From positions 3,602,501-3,666,500 of the forward strand of contig OZ038528.1 in the NCBI GenBank assembly GCA_964036665.1: 64,000 nt of DNA. Direction: 5' to 3'. The notes under the pieces are model-generated. The model was not told where the DNA came from, did not search any database, and saw nothing but the letters and a program-made list of their open reading frames with translations. The position numbers and the translations under genes are program-made. The first letter of the stretch is position 1; every line of letters begins with the position of its first letter. Positions 26,432 to 38,984 of this stretch are shown one piece after another. The stretch comes from Gordius sp. MW1 (lineage: Eukaryota > Nematomorpha > Gordioida > Gordea > Gordiidae).

Positions 26432-27100
26432 TTAAAGGAGGCGAGAAATATGGGTTTCCGAGAAATTTTTCCATGATTTTCTATCATGCATAATAGCTTG
26501 TAACGAGGTCCAATCTTTACCGAGGGTTTGCATGTCGCGGAATACTTTGTACAGCCAACTATTAATGCACGTGCGACCCCTTAATTGAGGAGGACACCAA
26601 AACAGGGAAGATAAACAATAATTAGTTCCTTTTCTTCTTACCTGATGGGCTAAGAAGCCCCATTTTCTGGTTGAAATTATATTCTTTATGGAAGGAATTT
26701 TGCACCGAACCCACTTGTCTTCGTTTGATATTATGTTAGGGTAGAAAATTCTACAAACTATCCGCATCATTTTATTCACGTTGACTTGAAGTTTTCTTAG
26801 AGTAGGTGCTCTTAAAGACCAGGATTCACAACCATATAACAGAACTGGTAGGATCATTACTTTGAAAATCCTGAGTCGTGTAAGGAGCGTCAAGTGGCGG
26901 GATCTCCATATAGCGGAACAAAAGTGAAATTTAACATGGGTGCGTTGTAATTTTGACTCCACATCTACTCCGGCAAAGATGTCTGTTGTGAGGTCTACTC
27001 CTAGGTATCGAACTTTGTGGGACACATTAATAGGGTTGTTATTGATCAGTATCTTGTCCCCTGAGGGAACGTTTAGTGTTATCATTGCACATTTGTGCAT
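26432..27100 (-). pseudogene. LINE C-terminal region after the reverse transcriptase
   Basis: The translation includes VRYLGVDLTTD, LRIFKVMILPVLLYGCESWS, LRKLQVNVNKMMRIV and RKWGFLAHQVRRKG. This is the usual 'YLG... LLYGCE.W... GH..R' series that follows the RT in RTE and related LINEs. It overlaps the RT frame by about 60 bases in a different frame, which marks a frameshift, not two genes. Confidence 0.85.
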
Positions 27101-28496
27101 TTATATATAGTCCAGCTTGTTTTGCCTGATCGGAGAATCTGTCCACCATAGATTGGGCCTTCTTTGTAGAGGTCGCCACCAGACATAAGTCGTCGGCAAA
27201 GATGAGTGAGGATAGCATAGTTCCGTTTAACGTAATGCCATCGAAGGCAAATATTGACCTTTTCATTATCAGATCCATCACTATAATAAAGAGAAGGGGA
27301 GACAGTGGGCAGCCTTGTCTAACTCCTGTCGTCACAAGAATTGGGTCTGATAGATGATGAAGGTTAGAGACAACTACCTTCATGTCTGCGTATATAAGAA
27401 AAATGATTCTGATTATCTTCTTTGGTATTCCCAATAGGCATAGGGACTTCCATATATATAGGTGCTGTACAGAGTCGAAAGCTTTGGCTAAGTCTAAGAT
27501 TACAAGGACAAGGGGGATTTTGTTAGTACTGGAAATATCCATTATATTTTTTAGTGTGATGACATGTTCCGTGGTTGTGCGGCACCTCCTGAACCCCGCT
27601 TGAATGTGTCTAAGTATATCATCTATCTGATTGTAGAGCCTAATGTATAATACTTTGATAAAGAGCTTTGATTCAAGGTTTATAATAGTCACTCCCCGAT
27701 AGTTGTTTGGATCAGAAGGGTCTCCTTTCTTAAATAGTTTATTAAGGCGGCTTAACGACCAGGAGTTTGGTAATTTCTCATTTTCCCAGACTTTGTAAAA
27801 AAGGTGGTATAGAAGTTTTCCGGTTAGTTCAGAGTCCGCTTTAAGTGCTTCAGCAGTCATCCCTAACGGATCTGCTGCCTTATGTGATTTAAGAGTTTTG
27901 ATCACGCTAACAATCTCGGAGATGGATGGTGAGAGTGTGTCAATCGGGAGCGGCGGAGGTCCTTTGAAGTTCTTAAAAAATTCTTTATAGATGTCCAGTA
28001 CAGGGACGGGCGAATGGGGGGATAGGATAGAACAGAAGTGGGCTTCCCAAGCTTTTGTCTGGTTTATAGAATCGTTAGAGCTGTTGTCTGATTTTATGTT
28101 ATAGTGGGTGCGTTTAGCTAATGTATTGTATTTGAGGCTGTCAATAATTGTAAACAGGTGATGGCTATTGTTCGAACGTGCAGCTGATTCTGCCTCACTT
28201 GCTTTAGAATTTATGAATGTTATTTTGTCTTGTCGTATACTTGATTTGATACGCTTGCTAAGGGCAGACAAGCATGAGTGTTTAAACGAAAGATCCTCTT
28301 TGCAATGAAATATATTTGTCCTTGTCTTCAACAGATCTAGTGTCTTTTGGGAAAACCAAGTTTTCGTCTTGATGCGGTTTTTTTGTTTGGGTGGGTTCGC
28401 AAATATCTTTGATAACTCAATGCTGTGTTCGTTGACTGAGAGCTTTGAGAAAACAGTGTCTTTAACTTTAAGGAGAAGATTATCTTTAAACTCCAT
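27039..28496 (-). pseudogene. LINE reverse transcriptase domain
   Basis: A 485-codon open frame with classical RT blocks: LNKLFKKGDPSDPNNYRGVT, QAGFRRCRTTTEHV, VLVILDLAKAFDSVQH, GVRQGCPLSPLLF and SSLIFADDLCLVA (the FADD catalytic box), then the thumb. It runs into a frame change at about 27070, where the C-terminal piece continues in another frame. The catalytic residues look intact, so decay is recent or slow. Confidence 0.9.
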
Positions 28497-28522
28497 ATTG
28501 CCTGTTATGCCTTGAGGTCTTA

Positions 28523-29026
28523 TTATTGGGTTCCTGTTTGTACAGGGTACATGGTGGCTGATTTTATTATTAGTTCTGCGGTAATCACATGGTGATCTGC
28601 ATTCACTGTAACGGGATCGTGAATTACTTGGAAGTTCCTGACAGTCTTAAAATGGCGTGTCCTACAGAGTATGTGGTCAATTTGACTTGGTCGAGAGGTA
28701 TTTGTACCACGGAAGGTAGCTAGCTGGTCACTGGGAAGTTGAGAAAAGGTGGAAGCAATTCGCCATCTAAATTCTTTACACCATTTTTTTAAGAAAATTC
28801 CATTCCTATTATTGGAGCCCAACGTGTTTTGGCCGATTATGTTGGTGTCATCCCGTTCCGTAAGGGCAACAGAGGCATTGAGGTCTCCTATAATTATTGG
28901 CACTGCCCTAGAAGTCAGATCCTTTGTTGCCTTTACAATAACTCCGAAAAATTCTTTAAGGATCTGTAGTTTGTATGATGCAGTTGGTGCATAAACATTT
29001 ATAATTAACACTGTGCGAGCACCCAC
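28523..29026 (-). pseudogene. LINE apurinic/apyrimidinic endonuclease domain
   Basis: The translation contains LIINVYAPTASYK, PIIIGDLNAS, TFRGTNTSRPSQIDHILC and NADHHVITAEL. These are the conserved blocks of the exonuclease-endonuclease-phosphatase fold of LINEs, with the catalytic GDLNA, DH and DHH-type residues in place. The frame is interrupted upstream (a stop after HKLDVL near 29205) and downstream, before the RT part. Confidence 0.85.
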
Positions 29027-29844
29027 TTTTAGTTTTAGTATTATATTCTCTATTATTGACCCAATTGACGCTCAAAACAGTGAGACGTCTGTTTACCAGT
29101 GTGGAAACTCCTGAAGCTGGGTTGTCGGTAACCCCGGAGTGATAGAGTTTATAGTCGGGGTATGTATCCGTTCTTGAGGAAGGAATACGTGTTTGCTGTC
29201 ATAGTACGTCTAGTTTATGTTTACGGGCTAACATGAGCATTAGTTGCTGGTTTCCTTGTATCATTAGTGAGTTGATGTTTAATGATTCAATGTTTAATTT
29301 CATATTTGTTTATCTGATGTGATACGCAAGTAGTTCCTAGTTTGAGGATATGAATTCTTTGCGAGCAGTGGTGACAGTATGGCGTTTGCTGTTTCAGATT
29401 TTGTCAGAACAAGGGGAGCTTAAGGATATCTTTATACATCGATGTCACATAAGACTGCTAAATCGTGATTATTCTTTACGGTTTTTAGATATAGTGACGA
29501 AGGGTAAGTGTTGAGTAACATTTAAAGTCCACAAATTATTTTGTATAGATTTTTTTATATATTTTTTTGATTTGTATTTTTAAACAAGTCTGTCAAGATT
29601 TTGATTAACCTTTAAATATAAAGTAGAGATTTTGTTAGTTCATTCAGAATTTTATCTATACTTGTTGAGTTTTTATGTACTGGTTTAAGCTTTAAATTAA
29701 CTTTATAACTACGGGATTTAAACCAACGAGGTATGGAGGTGGAATATGCCATAAACCAGTAGGTTACTAAAATTGAATGTATATTATTTATACATATGAA
29801 ATAATTTTATTATGTTGTTTACGTTTCCCGATTTGTTTATTGTT

Positions 29845-30112
29845 TTCTATTTGCCCCGATGACACTCAAGAACTTAGCTAAATCGGCAAGCTAAGATTGA
29901 GTACCATCTGACACCTATGCGGTGCAACTCGGGCCAATATGGTTGCCCTTACATTTTGCTCGACCCTAGTAATAAGCAATTAACTCGCACCATCCCATCA
30001 AGCGCTACGTGCAGATGCATAATCCGGTTACAGCACTGGCAGATTAAAGCAGCTTATAATTGTTGTTTAACCCTGGAGAGCATTCGTGGGACACCACGGA
30101 CCCAACTATAGT
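29845..30112 (-). repeat. Possible SINE sharing the LINE's 3' tail
   Basis: The minus-strand 3' end (cttgagtgtcatcggggcaaat) matches the LINE's end at 26205-26230 (gtgggcgtcttcggggcaaaa), and 'cttag', 'taagctaag' and 'ggtgt' blocks recur in order. The 5' part is unrelated to the LINE. That is the layout of a SINE moved by a partner LINE, or of a truncated relative. No clear A and B boxes. Confidence 0.35.
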
Positions 30113-30283
30113 TATAAACATAAATATAAAACGCGTTTAAAGACGAATTAATCTGGCTTTTTCAGTAGTCTAATATTTTACTGACTTTGGGGAAAATTTA
30201 TAACTTTTGGCCCTCTACTTTTTAAAATATAGCATCTTTTTGGCCACAGGGGTCCTGTGTACCCCACGAATAAATGTTTATAT

Positions 30284-31730
30284 ATTAATTGCTATGCAAT
30301 TTATGGGCTCGCTTTTGATTTTGTTTACCGATGTCACGTCACGCTGTTTGTCACGCTTTTTGTTATTAGTTTGCATTGGGTATATTAGGTTATCGATTTT
30401 TTAAATTAATGCATAAGAAAGAGGTGCCCCACCCCTCATCTCTATCTCCCTCGCTGTGTTATTTTTTAAATTAATGCATAAGAGGTGCCCCATTGATAAT
30501 ATGACTTTTTGGTCGTCCGCTTGTTCTATTATTGTTTCATTTTATTAATTTTATATAATAAACATAAATAAAAGTTGTTTAGTTTTAATTGCTATGCAAT
30601 TTAACTAGTTTTTGGGTTAAAATCCCGGAGTTTTTTTTTACTCTTATGATTGTTCTTGTTACTATCATTGATAATAAGACTTTTTGGCCGTCCGCTGGCT
30701 GCTGACCAATGAAAAAAATGACCATTGGCCAAAATGTGAATCCGAGTTTATTTTTTCGTTTTTTTTTGACTATTATGATTGTTCCTGTTACTACCATTGC
30801 TATTATGACTTGGCCGTCCGCTGGCTGCTGACCAATGAAAAAAATGACCATTGGCCAAAATGTGATTTGAAAATATTTTTTCGTTTTTTTTTGACTATTA
30901 TAAATTTATATCCACTTTTACCGTGTCCTGGCTGCTGACCAATGGAAAAAAATGACCATTGGCCAAAATGTGATTCGAAAATTTTTTTTCGTTTTTTTTG
31001 TCTATTATGAATTTATATCCACTTTTACCGTGTCCTGGCTGCTGACCAATGGGAAAAAATGACCATTGGCCAAAATGTGATTCGAAAATTTTTTTTTCGT
31101 TTTTTTTACTCTTATGAATTTAAATCCACTTTTACCGTGTGCTGGCTGCTGACCAATGGAAAAAAATGACCATTGGCCAAAGTGAGCATAAAAATTTTTT
31201 TTCCGTTTTTTTGGCTATCATTGACTTATAGAGTATCTGTTGGTACTGACCAATGGAGAAAAAATGACCATTGGCCAAATTTTTGATTTTTTAAATTAAA
31301 AATTGTTCAAATTCAACAAAAAATTTCTCCCAACAATTCTGCAAATTCTTAACATTGTGATGTTTTATAATATAATGTTTGTTAGACCCATAATCACTAA
31401 AGGCCATAAAAACTAATGTAATACGCAACTAGATGCAAACACTAAATCTAACCCTAACCCTTGCCTATATTACATTTTGCCTATATTACATTTTGCCCAT
31501 AAATGAAAAATTTGCATAAAAATTAATAATTAATTAATCATTAGGCATTGAATACCCCCCTATAAGCATTCTCGCCCCTTCCCACCTTTCTCGCCCATAA
31601 ATTGCATAGCAAATATGATACATTTATACGAAGTATAGATGAGTCGTCCCCCCTTCCCTTCCCCCCTTCCCTTCCCTTCTCCCCTCCCCCTTCCCACGAG
31701 GGCCGAAGGCCCGAGTTTTTTTTATATCAT
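30284..31730. mobile_element. Composite inverted-end element with hairpin array, copy A
   Basis: Left end attgctatgcaatttatggg (30288) and inverted right end cgcccataaattgcatagca (31590) enclose an array of hairpin units. A conserved tail follows: tttatacgaagtatagatgag, a C/T-rich tract and cacgagggccgaaggcc. The same order is found in copy B in a polybromo intron. No transposase frame. Confidence 0.65.
30685..31275. repeat. Array of CCAATGG/CCATTGG hairpin units, six copies
   Basis: The core ctgctgaccaatgg, a short A-run, then tgaccattggcc recurs at 30702, 30827, 30934, 31040, 31149 and 31236. Each core is an inverted repeat with an A-rich loop, followed by attttttttcgttttttt. Spacings are 125, 107, 106, 109 and 87 bp. 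Short open frames across it are by-products. Confidence 0.85.
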
Positions 31731-32733
31731 CATATGTTTGTGCAATTATATTTTTTATGCATTTCCGACTTTCTTTTAATATGAAATCATTTAATTTTGA
31801 TTCATTATATAGTATATGATTTTAAGAGGTAAAATGAGACGAGGCATTGAAATTAAAAATAATAATAATATGACTTCAGAAAAATGTTAATAATTTTTAT
31901 AATATTGTTTAATTATCTATCAAAATTTATACCATCAATTAAGAGTCCTTTACAAACATATATTCAAAATCCGAGATATTTTCAATTAATAGTTCGATAG
32001 TTATAAGAAGTTAAAAAATGGGGCCAAATATACCCCACGAATGCTCTCGCGTTTTGACTTTCAGGAAGGCTCTCGAGGGTTAAGCGAGATAGAAAAGAAC
32101 CGAGCATCGAGCAAAGTTGCGTGAAACTAACCAATATCCAGCAGGGTCATAAATTTTGTAAAAACCTCGTATAAACAAGTTTCACGGCAATACTGGTGTT
32201 AAGTGATTATACATTAATAAAGGCAATTAAATTTCTCTATTAATGATTTGCAATTATTATTATTTTTGAATTTGTTTAGATGTTTAGGGTTGTGCCATAT
32301 AGTTAAGACCACTTTTAGAACAAAGATTTCTAATCTTTATAAATTATTTATACCAATATTCATTTTTTATAGTTTATCACCTTAACCATTCAATTTTTTT
32401 AAAAAATATTTGTTTAGCTCTTAAAACAATTATGACAACACCAAGATAAAACCAAAAAGTTAGTTTGTATCATTTATATTTATGACACCTTAATTTATTG
32501 ATTTATGATTCAAATAATATCAAGTAGCATTTATGGATAAATATTAAAATCGCACTAAGTCTTGCTAAAATTAGAATTATATGCCAGCTGCCCAGCATCC
32601 TACGCAAACCATGTTTAGTTTCAAGAAAACCTGCGCGATAATTGTTAGCAAGTAACACTGCTCGATACCAGGTACGTTTCTATTTCGCTCGAACAAGAAC
32701 CATACACTGCTTTAATCTTCCAGTGCTTCAGGG
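31730..32733. other. Intergenic, nothing supported
   Basis: AT-rich with no conserved frame or named repeat. Confidence 0.45.
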
Positions 32734-33170
32734 GGCGTTTGTGATGACGCGCGAAGCGAAAAAGGCGAAGTGAATATTTGGGCTAATTTATTAAACTCTT
32801 CATTCTTTTTCGTAATATCTTTATATTCACCGTGAAATTTATCATATATTAATGGTATTCATTGATAAGATCGCAATTATTCTATAAACATATAAAATTT
32901 TATAAATAATGCATACATACCAAAGTTAATTTTTTAACCATCGCGCGATAGTACAAAATGATATGTATCTTATTTTCGTTCGCTTTTTGCTGCTGGCGAA
33001 AATAATCGTCTGAAGTTTCACTATGAATGCCTCCCATTTACAATTGTTATTTTCGTGATCGATAAATTTTACGATAAATATAAATATATTAAAAAAAAGA
33101 ATGAAGAATTTGATAAATTAGCCCAAATATTCACTTCGCTTTTTTCGCTTCGCTCGTCATCACGAACGCC
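32734..33170. repeat. Fold-back MITE with long inverted arms
   Basis: Left arm ggcgtttgtgatgacg, then cgaagcgaaaaaggcgaagtg and aatatttgggctaatttatt, running on for about 90 bases. The right arm is its inverted copy, ending cgtcatcacgaacgcc. The total is 437 bp, with an unrelated AT-rich middle. The whole can fold into one long hairpin. Confidence 0.8.
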
Positions 33171-34161
33171 GCGTCAATCGGGTAATTAAGCAGCATGTGC
33201 ACGCTACGCTTGATAGAAATGGTTACGGTTGTAGCATTTAAGTATATTAACACCTATAGCTACACGGATGATGTAGGTACGCGATGAACAAGATTTGATT
33301 TTTTGAAAATTTAACACTACTTAATGACACGATCGATGGAAATTTGCTAAGCGTAAGTTATACTATGAGAAATGTATCACTTATTGTGTCTCCAAATTAT
33401 AACTTTAAGCCAAATATGGCGAATGCTAGATGTCTAAATTAGAGAGATACAAAAAGGTGTTTCATGACCCAAATACTCTACTGAAACCAAAGGTTAGCTA
33501 CAGATTATTTATTAAGCAGCTAGTGTTGTTAGAATCATATACTATTTAGAAAAAAAGGCAACAAGATGTGCGATTGAGATGAGATTGGGATAATTGATGA
33601 AAAACTTAAAGGAAAATAATTGAAAAAATTAGGCGAAGAGTGTATGAAAACAAAGCTTCTTGCTAAAAAATTCATAAATCATGTACATTTAGAGATAGAA
33701 AAGGAGTACACGAAGTATTAGAAATTGCAAGAAAAAAAGAAAACTAAGATAATGACAAGATAAAGCTTAGTATAAAAACCTTTAGGATAAATAAATATTA
33801 AAAAATGGAAATCAAAGAGAACATGTGTTAAGGCACTCTACAGTCGTAGAAAAAATATAAGAAACTGCAAGACTTTTGATTAAAGATATAACAGCATCAA
33901 TAAATATAATTACACTGGTCAACAAATAATGGACTTGTGAAATCAGCCGGCAAATTGTTTGCAGATTCTGGTAGAGTTATGCACTAAGAACACAAATATG
34001 TTTTTAGTTTTTTCCCTATACGTCAAAAGTTTTAAATATTCGCTGTCGAAGTTGCCAGAAACATCGATTTTAGCGTTTTTCAAACGTCAATAACTTGCAA
34101 ACTAATCGGTAAAAATTTTATTTAATAGATTTAATAAAGGTGTAATTTTTAGGCAATGATA
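33171..34161. other. Intergenic, nothing supported
   Basis: AT-rich with stops in all frames. A stretch at 33900-34140 (ggacttgtgaaatcagccgg, ttttcaaacgtcaataactt) reappears in diverged or inverted form at 40880-41060 and 55760-55990, so it is probably part of an unnamed repeat. Confidence 0.45.
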
Positions 34162-34987
34162 TCTATATATATAAAGTAAAGTGTATGTATATATGTATTT
34201 ATATATATATGTATGTAAGAGCTAAATTCTGAAACTACCGGTCCGATTCGCGCGAAAATTTACCCCTAGGTTCCCAGGGCGGCCAGGGTTAAAATAGCTT
34301 TTTCAGATTTCTAAAATTCCTTTTAGTTTTAAAAATATCGGACATTACGTTTTAAAAAAGGGCTAAACTCTGAAACTACCGGCCCGATTCGCGCGAACAT
34401 ATAGCCATAGATGCCCAGGCGGCCAGGGGTAAAATAGCTTTTTCAGAATCCTAAAATTTCTTTTAGTTTTGAAAATATAAGACATTTCCCGGCCAGTTTC
34501 ATTTATATGTATGACGTACAATAATGACGTCATACATATAAGGCTGAATTAGTTATTTAAAAGTATAATAAAAATGTTATGTATGTAAGGGCTAAATTCT
34601 GAAACTACCGGCCCGATTCGCGCGAAAATTTAGCCATAGATGCCCAGGGCGGCCAGGAGTAAAATAGCTTTTTCAGAATACTAAAATTCTTTTTAGTTTT
34701 AAAAATATTGGACATTACGTTCAAAAAAGAGCTAAACTCTGAAACTACCCGCCCGATTCGCGCGAAAATTTAGCCATAGATGCCCAGGGCGGCCAGAGGT
34801 AAAATAGCTTTTTCAGAATCTTAAAATTACTTTTAGTTTTAAAAATATCGGACATTTCCCAGCCAGTTTCATTTATAGCACCATATACAAGAATGACGTC
34901 ATACATACAAGGCTGAAGTTTTCTCAAATTTTATTATATTAAAGAAAATTGTATTTTTAACAAAACAACGTTTGCCGGGTCAGCTAG
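34162..34987 (+). mobile_element. Non-autonomous Helitron with internal tandem units
   Basis: It begins with TC (tctatatatataaag) after an A and ends gccgggtcagCTAG before a T. TC...CTRR ends inserted between A and T are the Helitron signature. The inside holds four copies of a block with ctgaaactaccggcccgatt, cgcgcgaaaatttagcc and gcccagggcggccagg (starting about 34212, 34363, 34590 and 34740), two of them followed by a tgacgtcatacata segment. The 3' hairpin is weak. No Rep/helicase, hence non-autonomous. Confidence 0.65.
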
Positions 34988-35292
34988 TTAAATATAATTA
35001 TAGTTAAGTAAAAGCTAAGAATTGTAAAGTTTCAGGTCCGATTGGATTCGGGGTGAAAATTTAAGTGGAAATTTCCGGGTATTTTTTCAACATTTTCGAT
35101 TTATCGTAAATGTCCGATAAAATACAAAACGAGGTTCAACAACAAAATCCGCATCGCAGTTATGATTTAATTTATTTTTTAAGCCTAATCAAAAAATTAA
35201 AATAATAATATATTTTGCATAAGCTAATATAGTAATAAGGAAATAAGATTGTATACTTGACTATCTCATAACCATTGCCAGTGGTAGTGGTG

Positions 35293-35467
<175 letters not shown>

Positions 35468-35486
35468 ATAACAACGCACTTAACTC

Positions 35487-35963
35487 GTGGCATTAGGCCA
35501 ATTTTTAGTAATTTTTATTACCGTGGTAATGATTTGCCCTTTTTGATTTGTAAAATTAAAATTACCCTTGAATTTTATGGATCTCGTTTGGCTGTTCAAG
35601 GCCACGCATTTATTATTAGATTTGGGATCACAATGATTGTTATTTCCGCTATTTGTTAGTTTATTGTTATTTTAGCTGTTTATTATTATTTTTTGTTCGC
35701 CATCTTGATTTACGTCTAATCTTATTACCTCACCCATGATCTCTTTGTTATGTAAATACTGTTGATATATCATTTCACCCATGATCTCCTTGTTATGTAA
35801 ATAACTGTTGATATATCATTATTGTATCAACTTTAAATACGGGATGTTGTTATAAATTTTCAGTTAAAATAAATTTTATCTTGGAAGTTGAAATAAATTT
35901 TATCTTGGAGGTTAAAATAGATTTTATCTTCGTGTACTTTCTAGTAATTGTTACTCATCTAAT
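35487..35963 (+). repeat. Left (5') LTR
   Basis: Begins gtggcattaggcc and ends ttgttactcatctaat. Collinear with the right LTR at 40257 apart from scattered substitutions and short indels. Internal repeats tcacccatgatctc...tgttatgtaaata and ttttatcttgg occur in both. Confidence 0.88.
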
Positions 35964-36532
35964 ATTGGTGTCAGATCTTCTTTATAGATAAGTAAGTGAA
36001 TAAATATTATATATTAACATTTAATTTTATTTAAATAATTTTGGTGTGATTTAAAGTAGTAAAGTTTGTTGTTTAAAAATTACATTATGTTTTTTTTCAT
36101 TTAAAACGGTGTTAATATTTCTTTTAATATTTTAAAAGATTAAAACGTTGTTAATATCTCTTTTAATATTCCGTTTTATTATAGAAGAGTAAAGAAAAAT
36201 TTATAGCATAATTAATAATAGAATATTCTTGTTAAATTTAAATAGTTTACCGTTTTGATTTTATTTTATTTTCATATGGATAACATTATTAGTTTTAATC
36301 ATAATGATATTATTTTCCATATTATGTATGTTTAATAAATGTTTCCGTGTTATTTTAATTAATTTCCTTATCTTCACGTTGTAAATTTGAAATTTATTAT
36401 ATAATTAATAAATTCATCGTAGATAATTATAATAATATGTTTAGTAGACAGCCATCAGTTTAAGTATATTTTTATAACTATTTTTTAACGGAAAGATTAC
36501 TAATAATAATTTTAATCTTAGCTCTGATTTTA

Positions 36533-36796
36533 ATGTTAGTAAAAAGGGTGGAAAAGATATTTGTTTTAAAAAATAAGGAGGGACGGCGATATTATCATTG
36601 CGGCAAAGTTGGTCATGTCAAAAAAGACTGTTTTATGAGACGTAGAGAATTTAACCGTCATGTAAAATTTAGCAATGATAATTTAAATAGATATTCACCC
36701 ATAGGTAATCAATGTTGTAAGAGTCATTTTAAAGGCAATCATAATAGCCAACGATCGGGCCAAGATAGAGCAGGGCCGTCAAACAATTTTGATTGA
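36533..36796 (+). pseudogene. Gag zinc-knuckle remnant
   Basis: Contains RYYHCGKVGHVKKDC, a CCHC nucleocapsid knuckle whose first Cys is Tyr here, followed by a basic stretch. The upstream capsid part is not in an open frame. Confidence 0.7.
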
Positions 36797-36841
36797 CTAT
36801 ATCGGCGCGTGATCAATATATTCTGCCGCGTTTAACTTTTA

Positions 36842-37090
36842 TTAACATTTTTAATTGTTAATATTGAAGGTGTCACGTTAGATTTTTTGCTCGACACCGG
36901 TGCTTCTATTACGGTACTTTCGCTTAAATGTTTTTTTAAATATTGGCCAGGAAAGCAAATCTTAGAAAGTAATATTTTAGCCAGGCAATTACATGGCGCG
37001 AATATTGACATATTGGGCAGCACTAGGGTTAAAGTAGGCGTAGCAGATGTAATACTAACATTAGAATTGCATAAATCAACGAGGATATAG
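36842..37090 (+). pseudogene. Retropepsin-like protease remnant
   Basis: Contains FLLDTGASITVLS, with the DTGA aspartic-protease catalytic motif intact, and a downstream ILGSTRVKV block. The frame closes at 37090 and the RT continues elsewhere. Confidence 0.75.
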
Positions 37091-37491
37091 AAAACTTAAT
37101 TGGATGGAATTGGATCCAACGGTTAGGGCCTTTAGCCAATTGGTGGGGTTTATTTAAGCAAGGGAAGGTTGAAATATGTAATAAGGGTTATATTAATATT
37201 TTGCGGGGAATGCCAGAGATTTGTTTGGAAGTTAACGTTACAAAGCCGGCTAATAAGGTAAGGTGTCTGAAAAAGAACCTAAAGCCTTGGTTTTTGAGGC
37301 ACTGAACTCAATCAATGAGTCAACCTCTGATCACGAGGAGCGGGATATTGCTAATATTCCCCAACATTCGGTTTTGGTGAATAGTGTTAATGATAAATTT
37401 AAATTGTGGCATGATAGAATTGAGGATCAAAGGGAAATATGACGAAGTTTTTCGGGAGGTGATATTATGTTTTCTGTAAGGGTTAATTCTA

Positions 37492-38441
37492 ATGCAACAG
37501 CTCGTTTTTGTCCCTAGACTCATTCCATTAATGTGGAAAGATAAAGTGCACCAGATTCTAGATAATTGGCTTAAAGAAAACGTAAAAGAATCGATAGAAT
37601 ATTCGGAATGGGGCACTCCTTTAGTTCCGGTTAAAAAGAGTGATGGTACGATTAGGGGCTGTGCTAATTATCGGGTTACTATTAATAAATGGGTTATCGA
37701 TGTTAAATATCCTCTACCCAGGCTAGAGATGGTTTTAGCTAAGGGTTGTAAGTATTTTTCAAAATTATATCTAGCAAATGCATAATTACAGCTTTGCATG
37801 GACGATAGGTCCGCTAGGTTATTGACCATAAACACGGACAGGGGTTTATTTGCTTTTAAAAGGTTACCTTTCGGTTTAAGTGTATCCGCACCTATCTTTC
37901 AGAGGGCGATGGCATCAATATTTAATAATATAGATGGTGTGTTTTTTTATTTAGATGATATCTTAAATACGGGTTCTACTGAGGACGAGCATGATTCACG
38001 TCTAGAAAGAGTATTGGATTAAATTAAAATTAAAGGTTACGGGTATCCGCTAGTAAGTGTACTTTAGGTACCGACCAGGTTATTTGTCATGTAATAGTGG
38101 CGGGTGATGTTAAACCTAATTTTAAGAAGGTGCAGGGTATTAAAGATATTAAAGCACCAATAAATAAAAAGGAACTTGCATCTTTCTTAGGTTTAATGAA
38201 TTATTATAGTAAATTTATTGAAGATTATACAAATTATTCTGGTCCTTTGTATGAATTAATTAGAGAGGACACAGTGTTTAAATGGGATAATAATTTGGAT
38301 CGTTGTTTTAACTTTTTAAAGAATGTTTTATTAACGGGTCAAATTCTTACGTGCTTTAATACTGATAAAGAGCATGTTTTAAAGGTTGATATTTCTAATA
38401 TTGGTTTGGTGGCATTCTATGCCAGATTGAGGATGGAATAG
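37492..38441 (+). pseudogene. Ty3/gypsy reverse transcriptase, broken
   Basis: Pieces in order: WGTPLVPVKKSDGTIRGC, VDVKYPLPRLE-like VKYPLPRLEMVLAKG, then after a stop LFAFKRLPFGLSVSAPIFQR and FFYLDDIL (YLDD catalytic box), then FLGLMNYYSKFIEDYTN (connection). At least two stops (about 37783, 38022) and a frame change separate them. Confidence 0.85.
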
Positions 38442-38740
38442 AGCATTCCGTTATTTATTTTTCGCGTAAGCTTACTAAGGCTGAGTTATTATTCCGTCAT
38501 AGAGAAGGAGGCTCTTGCGATGGTTTATGGTTTAAAACGTTGTCGGGAATATTTAATTGGTAAAGCTTTTACATTATATACCGATCATAAACCGTTGGTA
38601 GCTTTATTCAATAAAATTAATACTTTTAATGTCTTTTCGACTCCAGAGATGGTTATTGACTCTCGGTAATTTTTCATTAGCTTTAAAGTATCGAGAGGGT
38701 TAAAGTAATCACTTAGCCGATGTTTTATCAAGGTTGAGTG
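38342..38740 (+). pseudogene. RNase H remnant
   Basis: VLKVDISNIGLVA, then in other frames an EKEALA-type block near 38500 and YTDHKPLVALF near 38579. These are the D, E and TDHK blocks of the Ty3/gypsy RNase H, separated by frameshifts. Confidence 0.7.
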
Positions 38741-38984
38741 CAGATACTGTAACTGATAGATTTGCGGTTATAGATAATGTTGCTGTTAATGTATTAAAGG
38801 CTATTGATCTTAATGATATTGTTAAAGGTACAGATATTAGTGTTGAATTAACAGCTATTAAACAAATTATTGTAGGGATTAAAGATATTCTCGATGTTCC
38901 TTTTGATTTTAAACATGTAACAAAGGAGTTATACATTAAGTTGGTAATTCCAGTCGAATTGCGTAGTAATGTTTTAGAAATTTT

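Larger units (their letters stand above)
26150..29303 (-). mobile_element. RTE-type non-LTR retrotransposon (LINE), decayed
   Basis: Read on the minus strand: an endonuclease-type start MKLNIESLNINSL at 29303, an apurinic-endonuclease domain, a reverse transcriptase, a C-terminal region, then a 3' end gtcttcggggcaaaaat followed by a (catacata)n tail near 26185-26205. The short simple-repeat tail and the endonuclease-then-RT order are typical of the RTE clade. Stops and frame changes near 29205, 29030, 28510 and 27070 make it inactive. No clean target duplication was found. Confidence 0.8.

Noticed and set aside
27382..28994. Plus-strand open frames (73 and 81 codons)
   Set aside because: They are antisense shadows of the LINE reverse transcriptase and endonuclease.
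30585..30938. Open frames of 84-88 codons on both strands
   Set aside because: Periodic translations of the hairpin array; the same peptide repeats in register with the DNA unit.
31602..31784. CT-rich tract giving a Pro/Ser/Leu peptide, also at 54868
   Set aside because: It is the conserved C/T-rich tail of the composite element, not a signal peptide or gene.
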